The notes under the pieces: model-generated | The model's database searches: none | Told to the model about the DNA's origin: nothing | Seen by the model: only the letters and a program-made list of their open reading frames with translations | Translations under genes and position numbers: made by a program | Assembly: GCA_003194495.1 (NCBI GenBank) | Contig: PQXE01000007.1 | Coordinates: forward strand, 10,642 to 70,398 | Origin: Deltaproteobacteria bacterium | GTDB taxonomy: Bacteria; Desulfobacterota; Dissulfuribacteria; Dissulfuribacterales; UBA3076 | DNA: 59,757 nucleotides | Reading direction: 5' to 3' | Shown: positions 18,995-26,499 of the stretch, piece after piece | Position numbering within the stretch: the first letter of the stretch is position 1 | How the letters are laid out: the number at the start of each line of letters is the position of its first letter

Positions 18995-19523
18995 AGCCAA
19001 TCCAGTAAATATATATCCCCAGGGCAACAGCAATCATTATACCCTCTGCTATATAGATGTGAATGTACTCAAAGAAGTTTTTAAAATATATACATGAATA
19101 GGCCAATGCTACAATCCTTATGATGTTTACTATCTGTATCACTATAAAACCTACTATAATGCCTAAAAGCTTCTTTCCCCAGGTGGCAGGGAAAGATATT
19201 ATGGCCCCTGCATATATCAATACCGCCTCAAGGCCGTTACAGCCAAACTTTACGTGTAGGCTTATGCCGGCTATGGTAATAATTGCCCCTTGGCACATAC
19301 ACGATATGCCCATTATGTCTAAAATTTTTGCTGTAATGAATATTATTGCCTTTGTATAAAAGCCGTTTAAGTCAATGACATTCTGTATGGGCTCCAAGGC
19401 TATGAGGAGAAAAAAGAGGGTCATAAGTACCAGATAGGTAATAGCAAATCTCTTTATGCTCAGGGTTTGCTTAAGACCTGACTTTTTGACTTTTTGGCTC
19501 TTTTGTTTGAGTTTCTCAGACAT
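18975..19523 (-). CDS. Exosortase (XrtH-like transpeptidase)
   Basis: A 182-residue polytopic membrane protein with the exosortase/archaeosortase catalytic residues in order. The cysteine is in FGCNGLEAVLIY (about residue 94), the arginine in NIIRIVALAY (about residue 138) and the histidine in EYIHIYIAEG (about residue 154). Exosortases cleave C-terminal tripartite sorting tails of exported proteins, and the short length and the partner gene downstream fit the XrtH class. No protein in this window shows the expected IPTLxxWG-type or PEP-type tail, so its substrates must be elsewhere. The N-terminal 20 residues are strongly basic. Confidence 0.82.
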   Translation of the reverse strand: MSEKLKQKSQKVKKSGLKQTLSIKRFAITYLVLMTLFFLLIALEPIQNVIDLNGFYTKAIIFITAKILDIMGISCMCQGAIITIAGISLHVKFGCNGLEAVLIYAGAIISFPATWGKKLLGIIVGFIVIQIVNIIRIVALAYSCIYFKNFFEYIHIYIAEGIMIAVALGIYIYWIGYAKEGH

Positions 19524-19632
19524 GGATGTGCGTTACCCGGGGTGGACCCTGCTGTCAAGACAGTTGGTCACTAGAAATAATTGGCATCCTTCATTCTGTA
19601 GTTTACACTTTTTCAACATAGACGGATGCTGG

Positions 19633-19723
19633 CCATTAGCTATTAGCCGTTAGCTATTAGGTAAAAACTTTGTATAAAAACGGACTGTTAAGCTAAAACC
19701 TAACGGCTAATAGCTAATCGCAC
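19633..19723. mobile_element. Inverted heptamer element (4+4 words), copy 1
   Basis: The left arm is four 7-bp words in perfect phase (CCATTAG, CTATTAG, CCGTTAG, CTATTAG; 19633-19660). A 32-bp core follows. The right arm is CTAAAAC, CTAACGG, CTAATAG, CTAATCG (19693-19720), which read in reverse complement repeats the left arm, then CAC. It shares words, arm length and tail with the elements at 40615-40706 and 58249-58408, while the cores differ. It lies between the exosortase start and the second coiled-coil paralog. Confidence 0.7.
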
Positions 19724-19753
19724 AAATCATATTTTTTGAGCTATATTACCCCT

Positions 19754-20324
19754 AAAAGTGTAAACTACTTTTGACTTGCTATGAAGGATGCCGTAAATAG
19801 TTTACAGGACCCCTTTGGGAGGAAGAAGCTTTTCAATAAGATTTTTGAAGAAAGCAAGCTCATCTTTATGTGTACTAAGGGTGGCTTCCAAACGTGTCTG
19901 CCTTCTTTGCATCTGCCACTGCATCCGCAGGACAAAGCCCAAAATCACCAGGGAAATGGTGATAAAAAATCCAAGCATCCACTGAAGGGTATTAAAGCGG
20001 CCATTCATTTCAGCACGGAGATCAGCAATACGGCCATTCATTTCAGCACGGAGATCGTCAATACGCCTGTTGACGTCATCAAAGCGCTTATTAAGGGCCT
20101 TTTGACCCTCTTCAAGCCGAGTAAGCCTTTCGACGATTTCGCGGTCAGTTATCCTGGGGGCCTTTTCAACCGCAGCAGCCACCATTGGGACTAACAAAAT
20201 GGCCATTAAGCAGGCAAAAATAATTACCTTGCGCATAGTTCAATCATAAAGCACAAACTGATTTTGTCAATTCAGGAAAAATGATTAAACTTTCGGCATC
20301 CTTCATGTATCGGTTTACACTTTT
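19754..20324. repeat. Gene-bearing segment bounded by inverted repeats
   Basis: AAAAGTGTAAAC at 19754-19765 plus ATGAAGGATGCC at 19781-19792 recur inverted as GGCATCCTTCAT at 20295-20306 plus GTTTACACTTTT at 20313-20324. The bounded 571 bp contain only the coiled-coil paralog gene and its promoter region. A third copy of the same two words lies at 19583-19613. The layout suggests that the duplicated gene moved as a cassette, though no transposase is present. Confidence 0.5.
19802..20236 (-). CDS. Small coiled-coil membrane protein, paralog 2
   Basis: A 144-residue close paralog of the protein from 17721-18122, with the same signal segment, PRITDREIVERL helix, single membrane segment (LGFFITISLVILGFVL) and LLPPKGVL end. 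It has one extra copy of the 11-residue unit DDLRAEMNGRI in the middle. The 50 bases upstream of both genes are also near-identical. Together the two copies flank the exosortase pair as direct repeats. Function unknown. Confidence 0.6.
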   Translation of the reverse strand: MRKVIIFACLMAILLVPMVAAAVEKAPRITDREIVERLTRLEEGQKALNKRFDDVNRRIDDLRAEMNGRIADLRAEMNGRFNTLQWMLGFFITISLVILGFVLRMQWQMQRRQTRLEATLSTHKDELAFFKNLIEKLLPPKGVL

Positions 20325-20369
20325 GAAGAATCTCACGCAAAGGCGCAAAAAAGACTTGAGGGCTACAGC

Positions 20370-21140
20370 ATGAAATTCCGACCATGTATCGATCTTCACA
20401 GAGGCAAGGTAAAGCAGATTGTGGGTTCTACTCTCAGTGATGATAATCCGGGGACCCTCAAGGAAAATTATATCGCTGAAAGACCTTCATCTTATTATGC
20501 AAAGCTCTTCAGGCGTGACAACCTCACCGGCGGGCACATGATTATGCTGGGTCCCGGAAATGAGGCCGCAGCCACAGAGGCCCTTTCAGCATGGCCGGAC
20601 GGCTTGCAGATAGGCGGCGGGATCAATGCGGATAATGCGAGATATTGGCTGGATCAGGGGGCTGCGGCCATTATCGTGACTTCATACGTCTTCAGGGATG
20701 GGGCTATAAATGAAGAACGGCTTAAGGCCCTTGTAAGGATTGTAAGCAAGGATCGGCTGGTTCTGGACCTGAGCTGCAGGAAAAAGAGCGGAGACTACTA
20801 TATCGTCACTGACAGATGGCAGCGGTTTACTGATGTGATTATTTCTCCTGAAACCCTTGATTATTTCTCAAAGTACTGCTTTGAATTTTTGATCCACGCA
20901 GCGGATGTGGAAGGAAAATGCAGGGGAGTAGAGGAGGATCTCGTGGAGTTATTGGGGCGCTGGACACCCATCTCTACTACTTACGCCGGAGGCGCCCGTT
21001 CCATAAAAGACCTTTACCTGGTAAAGGAACTCGGTCAGGATAAATTAGATCTCACCATTGGAAGTGCATTGGACATCTTTGGAGGTGATGGGGTGTCCTA
21101 TGATGAGGTTGTGGCGCAATCAACAATCATCAATACATAA
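20370..21140 (+). CDS. hisA: HisA, eukaryotic-type phosphoribosylformimino-AICAR ribotide isomerase
   Basis: A 256-residue (beta-alpha)8-barrel isomerase of histidine synthesis. It matches the fungal/plant HIS6 branch rather than the usual bacterial HisA: FRPCIDLHRGKVKQIVGSTL at the N-terminus with the catalytic aspartate in CIDLHRG, the internal LQIGGGINADNA loop, VLDLSCRKK with the second aspartate and a TYAGGARSIKDL phosphate loop. It catalyses the Amadori rearrangement of ProFAR to PRFAR in the cytoplasm. No other his gene is adjacent. Its 3' end overlaps the convergent membrane-protein gene by 11 bases. Confidence 0.85.
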   Translation: MKFRPCIDLHRGKVKQIVGSTLSDDNPGTLKENYIAERPSSYYAKLFRRDNLTGGHMIMLGPGNEAAATEALSAWPDGLQIGGGINADNARYWLDQGAAAIIVTSYVFRDGAINEERLKALVRIVSKDRLVLDLSCRKKSGDYYIVTDRWQRFTDVIISPETLDYFSKYCFEFLIHAADVEGKCRGVEEDLVELLGRWTPISTTYAGGARSIKDLYLVKELGQDKLDLTIGSALDIFGGDGVSYDEVVAQSTIINT

Positions 21141-21564
21141 GGTCCCAGGCGATCGCCGCCAGGGAGCATACGGAAATGACCAGATAATTCCATCTTTCTT
21201 TTGATGAATAGAGGCTTGACACCAGGTAGCGCAGTGCCTGATAATCTTCAGAACGGAGTCTGTCTTTTTGTTGAAGTTTTTTAATAAGACCCAGTCCTGC
21301 TATCAGCCTGCGTCTTCTATGGGTTATATAGGACCTGAAGAAAAAAAAGAGCATATTCCCGCACACACCTATGTACCAGAAAAGGCGGATGAGTTCAGGC
21401 TGATATGCCTTGGCAATGAGGATCAGGCGAAGCGAGATGGACCCTGCCAACCCCATTCCGAAGGCGAGCCATGTGACCCAATTCGGATAAGAGGTGGGTA
21501 TCTTGGATGAACCGGTATTTGTATAATGAGAAGAAGTCTGGTTGCTGTATTGGGATTTATCCAT
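21130..21564 (-). CDS. Small membrane protein, unknown
   Basis: A 144-residue protein with a polar N-terminus rich in S, T, N and Y, then two close hydrophobic segments (WVTWLAFGMGLAGSISL and LFWYIGVCGNMLFFFF), a basic loop (ITHRRRRL) and one more near the C-terminus (YLVISVCSLAAIAWDL). No family was recognised. Both ends overlap neighbours: its stop overlaps the hisA end and its start overlaps the M28 peptidase start by two bases on the opposite strand. This tight packing argues that it is real, but only moderately. Confidence 0.55.
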   Translation of the reverse strand: MDKSQYSNQTSSHYTNTGSSKIPTSYPNWVTWLAFGMGLAGSISLRLILIAKAYQPELIRLFWYIGVCGNMLFFFFRSYITHRRRRLIAGLGLIKKLQQKDRLRSEDYQALRYLVSSLYSSKERWNYLVISVCSLAAIAWDLMY

Positions 21565-22498
21565 GAAAAGTTATTTTAATGATTTTAAGATGGAAAGACA
21601 ACAGAATGTTTCCGGCAGGTCTGGATTCCCGTGCGCAGATCCTGATGAGATGCGTCATTGGATAGAGTATCTGGCCCTTGAAATCGGTCCTCGTCCGTAT
21701 TCTTCACCAAAGCTTCTGAGAAAGGTGGCTGATCGCCTTTCAGAGAATTTTAAGAATTTGGGGTATAGTGTGGATGAACAGCTTTATTATTACAAAGGGG
21801 AAATATACTACAATATATGCGCTTCCCCAAAAACCGAGAGGATCGAACAGGGGTCTGTACCATTGCTTGTGGTGGGGGCCCACTATGATACGGTGCCGCA
21901 TTCGCCGGGGGCGGATGACAACGCAAGTGGAATAGCCGGTATTATGGAATTGGCCAGATTGATTTCAAAAGATCCGCCACCGGGCGTGCGGTTGGTTGCG
22001 TTTGCCCTTGAGGAACCACCTGTCTTTCGGACACGATACATGGGGAGTTTTGTGTATGCCGGCAGGCTGAAGAGCAGTAATGCCTCTGTAAGGGGCATGA
22101 TATGTCTCGATATGATAGCATATTACAGTGATCGTCCCAAAAGCCAGTCTTTTCCCATGTTTTTTATGGATCGTTTCTATCCCGATGCCGGCAATTTTAT
22201 CGCTCTTGTCGGCAATACGAAGTCTACGAAATGGACTAAAGAGGTCAAGAATGCCTTTTCCAAAGGTACGGACCTGCCGGTTGAGAGCTTGAACGCCCCG
22301 GCGATAGTTGTAGGTGTAGATTTTTCAGACCACCGGTCGTTTAATCGATTCGGTTATCCTGCTCTTTTGGTTACGGATACGGCCTTCTATCGAAACCGTA
22401 ACTATCATCGTCCCTCTGATATGCCCAAGACTCTGGATTATCATAGGGCGGCAAAGGTGGTTGACGGTCTGGCCTGTGCAGTCAGGACTCTGGCCTAA
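21563..22498 (+). CDS. M28 family zinc aminopeptidase
   Basis: A 311-residue co-catalytic metallopeptidase, using the ATG at 21563. Metal ligands of the M28 fold are visible: the histidine of VVGAHYDTVPHSPGADD, the bridging aspartate of the ADDNASG segment, the glutamate pair in FALEEPP, the aspartate in CLDMIAYY and the final histidine in RNYHRPSDMPKTL. No signal peptide is visible, so it is probably cytoplasmic; the physiological peptide is unknown. A GT2 gene follows 86 bases downstream. Confidence 0.82.
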   Translation: MKSYFNDFKMERQQNVSGRSGFPCADPDEMRHWIEYLALEIGPRPYSSPKLLRKVADRLSENFKNLGYSVDEQLYYYKGEIYYNICASPKTERIEQGSVPLLVVGAHYDTVPHSPGADDNASGIAGIMELARLISKDPPPGVRLVAFALEEPPVFRTRYMGSFVYAGRLKSSNASVRGMICLDMIAYYSDRPKSQSFPMFFMDRFYPDAGNFIALVGNTKSTKWTKEVKNAFSKGTDLPVESLNAPAIVVGVDFSDHRSFNRFGYPALLVTDTAFYRNRNYHRPSDMPKTLDYHRAAKVVDGLACAVRTLA

Positions 22499-22584
22499 CG
22501 GCAAGGGCGAGCTGTCGAGTTTATCAGCTCAACAAAGAGTATTGCAGTGAGGAAGTGTTGGAAGGATGGGTCAAGGAGGCCTGA

Positions 22585-23439
22585 ATGAGCTTTGACGTAA
22601 TAATCGTCAATTACCGTTGCTATGAAGCGCTAAACGGCTGCCTTTCAGGGCTTGAGAAGTGGGAGCCGGCAAAGCTTGATACAGTCTATGTGGTGGACAA
22701 CAGCCAAGTCCCTCTCCCTGATGATCTGGTAAGACGGTTTCCCGAAGTTGTCTGGTTGGCGAATAGTGAGAATGTCGGTTTTGCCGGGGCGGTCAACCAG
22801 GCCCTTGCCAGGGCTACTGCACCATATGTGTGTCTCTTGAACCCGGACGCGGTAATATCAGGGCCTTTATGGGGCCCTCTTGAGGAATGGCTGAACAAGA
22901 ATCCCCGTATGGGCGTTGCAGGCCCAAAGATATTAGATGCCGATGGCTCTATCCAGGGCTCTGCCAGGGCCTTTCCCTCCCTTACCACAGTTTTTTTCGG
23001 AAGGACTTCTTTCATTTCACGTCTATGGCCTGATAATCCCTTTACCCGGAAAAATATTTTGACATCCCAATCTCTGCGTGAACCTATTAATGTGGATTGG
23101 GTCTCCGGGGCCTGCATGATCGTAAGACGTTCGGCAGTGGAAGATGTCGGGCCAATGGACCAGAGGTTTTTTTTATATTGGGAAGACTGTGACTGGTGTG
23201 CCCGGTTTCGGTCTGCGGGATGGAAGGTGGCCTATTGTCCGGGAGTCGGGCCTGTAATCCACCATGTAGGCCAGGCCGGCAAAAATGCCAAATGGCTGGT
23301 TCTTTATCATTTTCACAGGAGCGCAGTCCTTCTCTACTGGAAGTATGATCGTACACCGGCGAGGATCGGCTCTCTGATAGCCTTGGCGGGAGCAATATTA
23401 AGATGCGGTGTGCTGGGTCTCAAGTCGGCATTGAGGTAA
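22585..23439 (+). CDS. Family 2 glycosyltransferase
   Basis: A 284-residue GT-A glycosyltransferase of the rhamnosyltransferase-like group. It starts with FDVIIVNYRCYEAL, then VYVVDNSQ, NVGFAGAVNQAL, LLNPDAVI as the metal-binding region, VDWVSGACMIVRRS and the acidic FLYWEDCDWCARFR motif. The start ATG follows AAGGAGGCCTGA, a strong ribosome site. A weak hydrophobic patch at the C-terminus may touch the membrane. It stands apart from the main glycan locus, so its acceptor is unclear. Confidence 0.85.
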   Translation: MSFDVIIVNYRCYEALNGCLSGLEKWEPAKLDTVYVVDNSQVPLPDDLVRRFPEVVWLANSENVGFAGAVNQALARATAPYVCLLNPDAVISGPLWGPLEEWLNKNPRMGVAGPKILDADGSIQGSARAFPSLTTVFFGRTSFISRLWPDNPFTRKNILTSQSLREPINVDWVSGACMIVRRSAVEDVGPMDQRFFLYWEDCDWCARFRSAGWKVAYCPGVGPVIHHVGQAGKNAKWLVLYHFHRSAVLLYWKYDRTPARIGSLIALAGAILRCGVLGLKSALR

Positions 23440-23493
23440 ATCGTATGTAAATTCAGGCAGCCTATTCACCTGAATAGTTACAATCGTATTTAC
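23436..23493. terminator. Shared hairpin between convergent genes
   Basis: The gap between the GT2 stop and the tatC stop folds as GTAAATCGTATGTAA...TTACAATCGTATTTAC around an inner ATTCAGG/CCTGAAT stem. It overlaps both stop codons. A two-way terminator is plausible, although no clear T run follows the stem. Confidence 0.4.
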
Positions 23494-24233
23494 TTCTCAT
23501 CCAAAGATGCGGGGTTGGGGTCTTTCCCGAACCACATGGCCAGCTGTATCCCAGCTTCGTAAACACCTATTAGCGGAAAAAAAATAAGTATTTGTGAGAA
23601 CACATCCGTTGGGACAAGCAGCACTGCCAATACGTATAGAGCTATGTAACTGGCCTTTCTGTGCTTTGAAAAATATTCCCTGGGCACGATACCGTAGCGG
23701 GCGGCCAGGGCCATAAGGAATGGAATTTCGAAAACCAGACCAAAAGTAAAAATGGCCTTAAGGGAAAAAATCAAATAGTTCTGTAGCCTGGGCATTGCCT
23801 CCAGCCCATGGTTTGCAAAGCCCAAAGTAATGGAAAACGCAACAGGCATTATGACCCAGTAACCAAAAAGACCTCCTGAGATGAACAGGCATATACCCCA
23901 GAATATAAAGTTTTTTGTAAACTTTTTTTCTTTATCATACAGGCCCGGAGCTACAAACCTCCATGCCTGATACAAGATCATGGGAGTGGAAAGGATGACA
24001 GCACCCCAGAAAGCGACCTTGAGATAGGTCATAAAACCTTCCGTAAGGGCTGTGAATACCATAGAACTACCAGGGGGCAGGGCCTGATTAACAGGATAGA
24101 ACAGCATGGAGACCAGAAAATCCGAGAGCGCATAGCAGAATACAAAAGCCACTGCCATCGTGACGAAACAGGTTATCAGCCGACGCCTGAATTCGTCAAG
24201 GTGTGCCTTAAAGGGAAGGCGTTCAAAAGACAT
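23490..24233 (-). CDS. tatC: Sec-independent protein translocase TatC
   Basis: A 247-residue inner-membrane protein with six hydrophobic segments. It shows the family landmarks: an N-terminal PFKAHLDEFRRRLI (cytoplasmic twin-arginine receptor region with the conserved glutamate), PLYDKEKKF-like loop as GLYDKEKKFTKN, the conserved FEIPFLMALAARYG and VLLVPTDVFSQ. The start used is the internal ATG at 24233 giving MSFERLPFKAH; an upstream in-frame ATG at 24284 would add an unlike leader. It works with the TatA/B protein encoded upstream. Confidence 0.9.
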   Translation of the reverse strand: MSFERLPFKAHLDEFRRRLITCFVTMAVAFVFCYALSDFLVSMLFYPVNQALPPGSSMVFTALTEGFMTYLKVAFWGAVILSTPMILYQAWRFVAPGLYDKEKKFTKNFIFWGICLFISGGLFGYWVIMPVAFSITLGFANHGLEAMPRLQNYLIFSLKAIFTFGLVFEIPFLMALAARYGIVPREYFSKHRKASYIALYVLAVLLVPTDVFSQILIFFPLIGVYEAGIQLAMWFGKDPNPASLDEK

Positions 24234-24282
24234 CTTATTAACCACAGTACTCAGTGCCTGAACGAAAAGGCCGTTCAGACAC

Positions 24283-24357
24283 AATTTTAAATTTTAAATT
24301 TTGAATTAAGGTATATGTCTTTTAAATCTTATCCCACAATTCAACATTCAACATTAT
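24283..24357. repeat. Heptamer words between tatB and tatC
   Basis: AATTTTA, AATTTTA, AATTTTG, AATTAAG run in phase at 24283-24310, and CAATTCA, ACATTCA, ACATTAT at 24337-24357. The two arms are weakly inverted relative to each other around a 26-base core. This is a different word set from the TTAGC family, but with the same 7-bp period. Confidence 0.45.
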
Positions 24358-24693
24358 CTATAAAGGCGGCGATTTGCTGTAATCTTTTTTCTGCTCTTTT
24401 GTTTGAATATCGTCCTTCCCGCCTTTAGGTCCATCTCTCGCTTTCCGCTCTGACAATGAATCTCCATCGACCAGATCGGACCGGCCGGATTCCGATCGCG
24501 CATCTGTCTCCTGTTTTATGTTTTTCTCCAAGGACTCGATATCAAACTGGCTTTTAAGCTCCTCTGAGGCCCTTTTTAATTTCCCCATATATTCTGCAAT
24601 CTGTCTGGCAAGCTGAGGAAGCTTGTCCGGCCCGAGAACTATCAAGCCTAATGCCAAAATCAAGAGCAACTCCGGAAGTCCTATACCAAACAT
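24358..24693 (-). CDS. Twin-arginine translocase TatA/TatB-type subunit
   Basis: A 111-residue protein with one N-terminal membrane helix (FGIGLPELLLILALGLIVLG), the PDKLPQLAR hinge and an amphipathic helix, then a long charged tail. The glutamate in LPEL, the polar tail of about 60 residues and the adjacency to tatC favour TatB; a bifunctional TatA is possible. It lies 3 bases downstream of the alanine racemase stop, so alr, tatB and tatC probably form one transcript. Confidence 0.85.
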   Translation of the reverse strand: MFGIGLPELLLILALGLIVLGPDKLPQLARQIAEYMGKLKRASEELKSQFDIESLEKNIKQETDARSESGRSDLVDGDSLSERKARDGPKGGKDDIQTKEQKKDYSKSPPL

Positions 24694-24696
24694 TGA

Positions 24697-25824
24697 CTAT
24701 TCCCTCTTAAAGAACCTCTTGTTCCTGCTGCCCAGCAGACAGAGTAATTCATAACTAATAGTACCACCCCACTGCGCCAGATCTTCAGCAGTAATAATGT
24801 CATCCCCCTGCCTGCCCAGAAGCACGGCTTCCTCGCCGGGGGATACTCCATCAAGCAAGGAAACATCTACCATAAAGGCCTTCATGCAGATATTCCCAAC
24901 CACTGGGCAACGCCTACCCCTGATAAGTACCATGGACCTGTTGGACATGGACCGCAAGTACCCGTCGTCATATCCTACGGGTACCACAGCTATCCTGGAG
25001 GATCTTTTGGTGTAAAATCTGTGACCGTAGCTCACCGGTGATCCTTCAGCCGGATTGCGAATAGATACGATTTCACTGCGAAAGCTCATGGCCGGTCGCA
25101 GCTCAATGCCTTTTTGACTTTGAAGCCCTGGATAGGAACCATAAATGGCCAGTCCCGGCCGGACCAGATCATAATGGGCGGAGGGAAAATGGATCAGCCC
25201 GGCCGAATTGGCCAGATGAACAGTTGAAGGGTTCCATCCCATGCCTCTTACCTGGTCTAAAACTGATGCAAATGTATTGAGTTGGACCGTGTTAACTTGA
25301 TCAAGAGGATCATCAGCAGACGACAAATGAGAATACAGACCTTCAAAGCATAGATGTGGCCATTGATTCAGCTTTTTAACAACCCTATAGAGTTCATCCG
25401 GTGAAAACCCGAGGCGTCCCATACCGGTATCCACCTTGAGGTGCACTCTGCAGGTTTTATCCCTCACGGCAGCAACACGCTCAAGAGTGTTCAGGGAAGA
25501 AACTTCAGCTACACCTGGAATAAGATCAATGTCCAGGGCCTCTTTTTCCGCTCCTGAAGGCAATCCAGACATGAACAGGATCGGAGCTGTTATCCCTCCT
25601 TGCCTCAGAGAAATTGCCTCTTCAACCTCTGACACAGCAAACCCCCATACGCCGGCCGCTTCAAGCGTCTGGCCGACCTCTACCAACCCATGGCCATAGG
25701 CGTCGGATTTCACCACCGCCATGATACGGGCCCCTGTGCTTTTAAGAAGTCCATTAAGGACATTGTAATTATGGCGTATGGCCATAAGGTCTATTTCAAT
25801 TTGATTGAGGTCTGTGTAGGACAT
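24697..25824 (-). CDS. alr: Alanine racemase
   Basis: A 375-residue PLP enzyme that makes D-alanine for peptidoglycan. The PLP lysine lies in AVVKSDAYGHGLVEVG (about residue 38), the catalytic tyrosine in VSYGHRFYTK (about residue 263) and the C-terminal beta domain has VGNICMKAFMVDVS. Full length and without odd features. It starts with ATG and is the first gene of a probable alr-tatB-tatC operon. Confidence 0.92.
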   Translation of the reverse strand: MSYTDLNQIEIDLMAIRHNYNVLNGLLKSTGARIMAVVKSDAYGHGLVEVGQTLEAAGVWGFAVSEVEEAISLRQGGITAPILFMSGLPSGAEKEALDIDLIPGVAEVSSLNTLERVAAVRDKTCRVHLKVDTGMGRLGFSPDELYRVVKKLNQWPHLCFEGLYSHLSSADDPLDQVNTVQLNTFASVLDQVRGMGWNPSTVHLANSAGLIHFPSAHYDLVRPGLAIYGSYPGLQSQKGIELRPAMSFRSEIVSIRNPAEGSPVSYGHRFYTKRSSRIAVVPVGYDDGYLRSMSNRSMVLIRGRRCPVVGNICMKAFMVDVSLLDGVSPGEEAVLLGRQGDDIITAEDLAQWGGTISYELLCLLGSRNKRFFKRE

Positions 25825-25879
25825 AAGTTATCTTTCAAATTTAGACACTGTATTTAGGTTTTTTTAGGGATGGCAGCCT

Positions 25880-26305
25880 TTATGGCTTGACAGCAATAGT
25901 CTCTTGTGCCCATTCAAGGGCCGCCCTCACCCTTGGAGCCACTAGAGAAAGCGCCTCTTTATACGATACCCAGCGATACTCATCGTGTTCGGGCCTCCCT
26001 ATTTCCGGATTTACCGGAAGGCTTACACGGGACTCGTTGGTCTCTGCTATATAATAACGGGCCACCTTGCCATGGCCATAAGGTCCTGTCTCCCTGTAAT
26101 CGTATCCCCAGCGAAAGCTGAGGTCATTCAAAGTAGTCTCTTCCTCCACCTCCCTCTTGGCGGCTTCAACTGGAGACTCTCCCGGCTCCACAATCCCTTT
26201 TGGAAAATCCCAATAATCAAAGGCCCTGAGCAATAAATATTTCAACTGAATTTCATTTCTCCTGGCTATTATTACCCCTGCTGAAAGGGTCTTTTTCTTT
26301 ATCAC
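25880..26305 (-). CDS. Nudix hydrolase, probably diadenosine tetraphosphate hydrolase-like
   Basis: A 141-residue protein with a complete Nudix box, GIVEPGESPVEAAKREVEEE plus TTL, preceded by YWDFPK and followed by HDEYRWVSYKEAL, typical of asymmetrical Ap4A hydrolases. It removes nucleoside diphosphate-linked compounds in the cytoplasm. The frame opens at 26329, but a GTG at 26305, just after TAAGGAGCAAT, gives the usual family length and a good ribosome site. Its leader is the end of a repeat element (26332-26480). Confidence 0.85.
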   Translation of the reverse strand: MIKKKTLSAGVIIARRNEIQLKYLLLRAFDYWDFPKGIVEPGESPVEAAKREVEEETTLNDLSFRWGYDYRETGPYGHGKVARYYIAETNESRVSLPVNPEIGRPEHDEYRWVSYKEALSLVAPRVRAALEWAQETIAVKP

Positions 26306-26331
26306 ATTGCTCCTTACCGAATTCTTCACTG

Positions 26332-26480
26332 GTAATCATTCACTTCCCCCTCCCTGACAGCCAACAGCCTTTTTCGGGTTTCAAAGCACAATCCATTGAG
26401 AATACGCCTTTTGGTGCAACCTTGTCCGCGGTTGAAACCCTGCAAAAGCCTGTCGGCTGCCAGGGAGTGTGAACGGTTAC
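26332..26480 (-). mobile_element. Hairpin MITE, type A copy 1
   Basis: A 149-bp element with ends GTAATCATTCAC and GTGAACGGTTAC, flanked by CTTCACTG (26324-26331) and CTTCACTC (26481-26488), a 7-bp perfect target duplication. Nested inverted pairs (CCTGACAGCCAACAG with CTGTCGGCTGCCAGG, then GGGTTTCAA with TTGAAACCC) let it fold into a long hairpin. It is about 90 percent identical by eye to the copies at 44393-44538 and 58161-58476. Its 'GGGGGAAGTGAATGATTAC' end faces the Nudix gene. Confidence 0.78.
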
Positions 26481-26499
26481 CTTCACTCCTAATTCCCCC

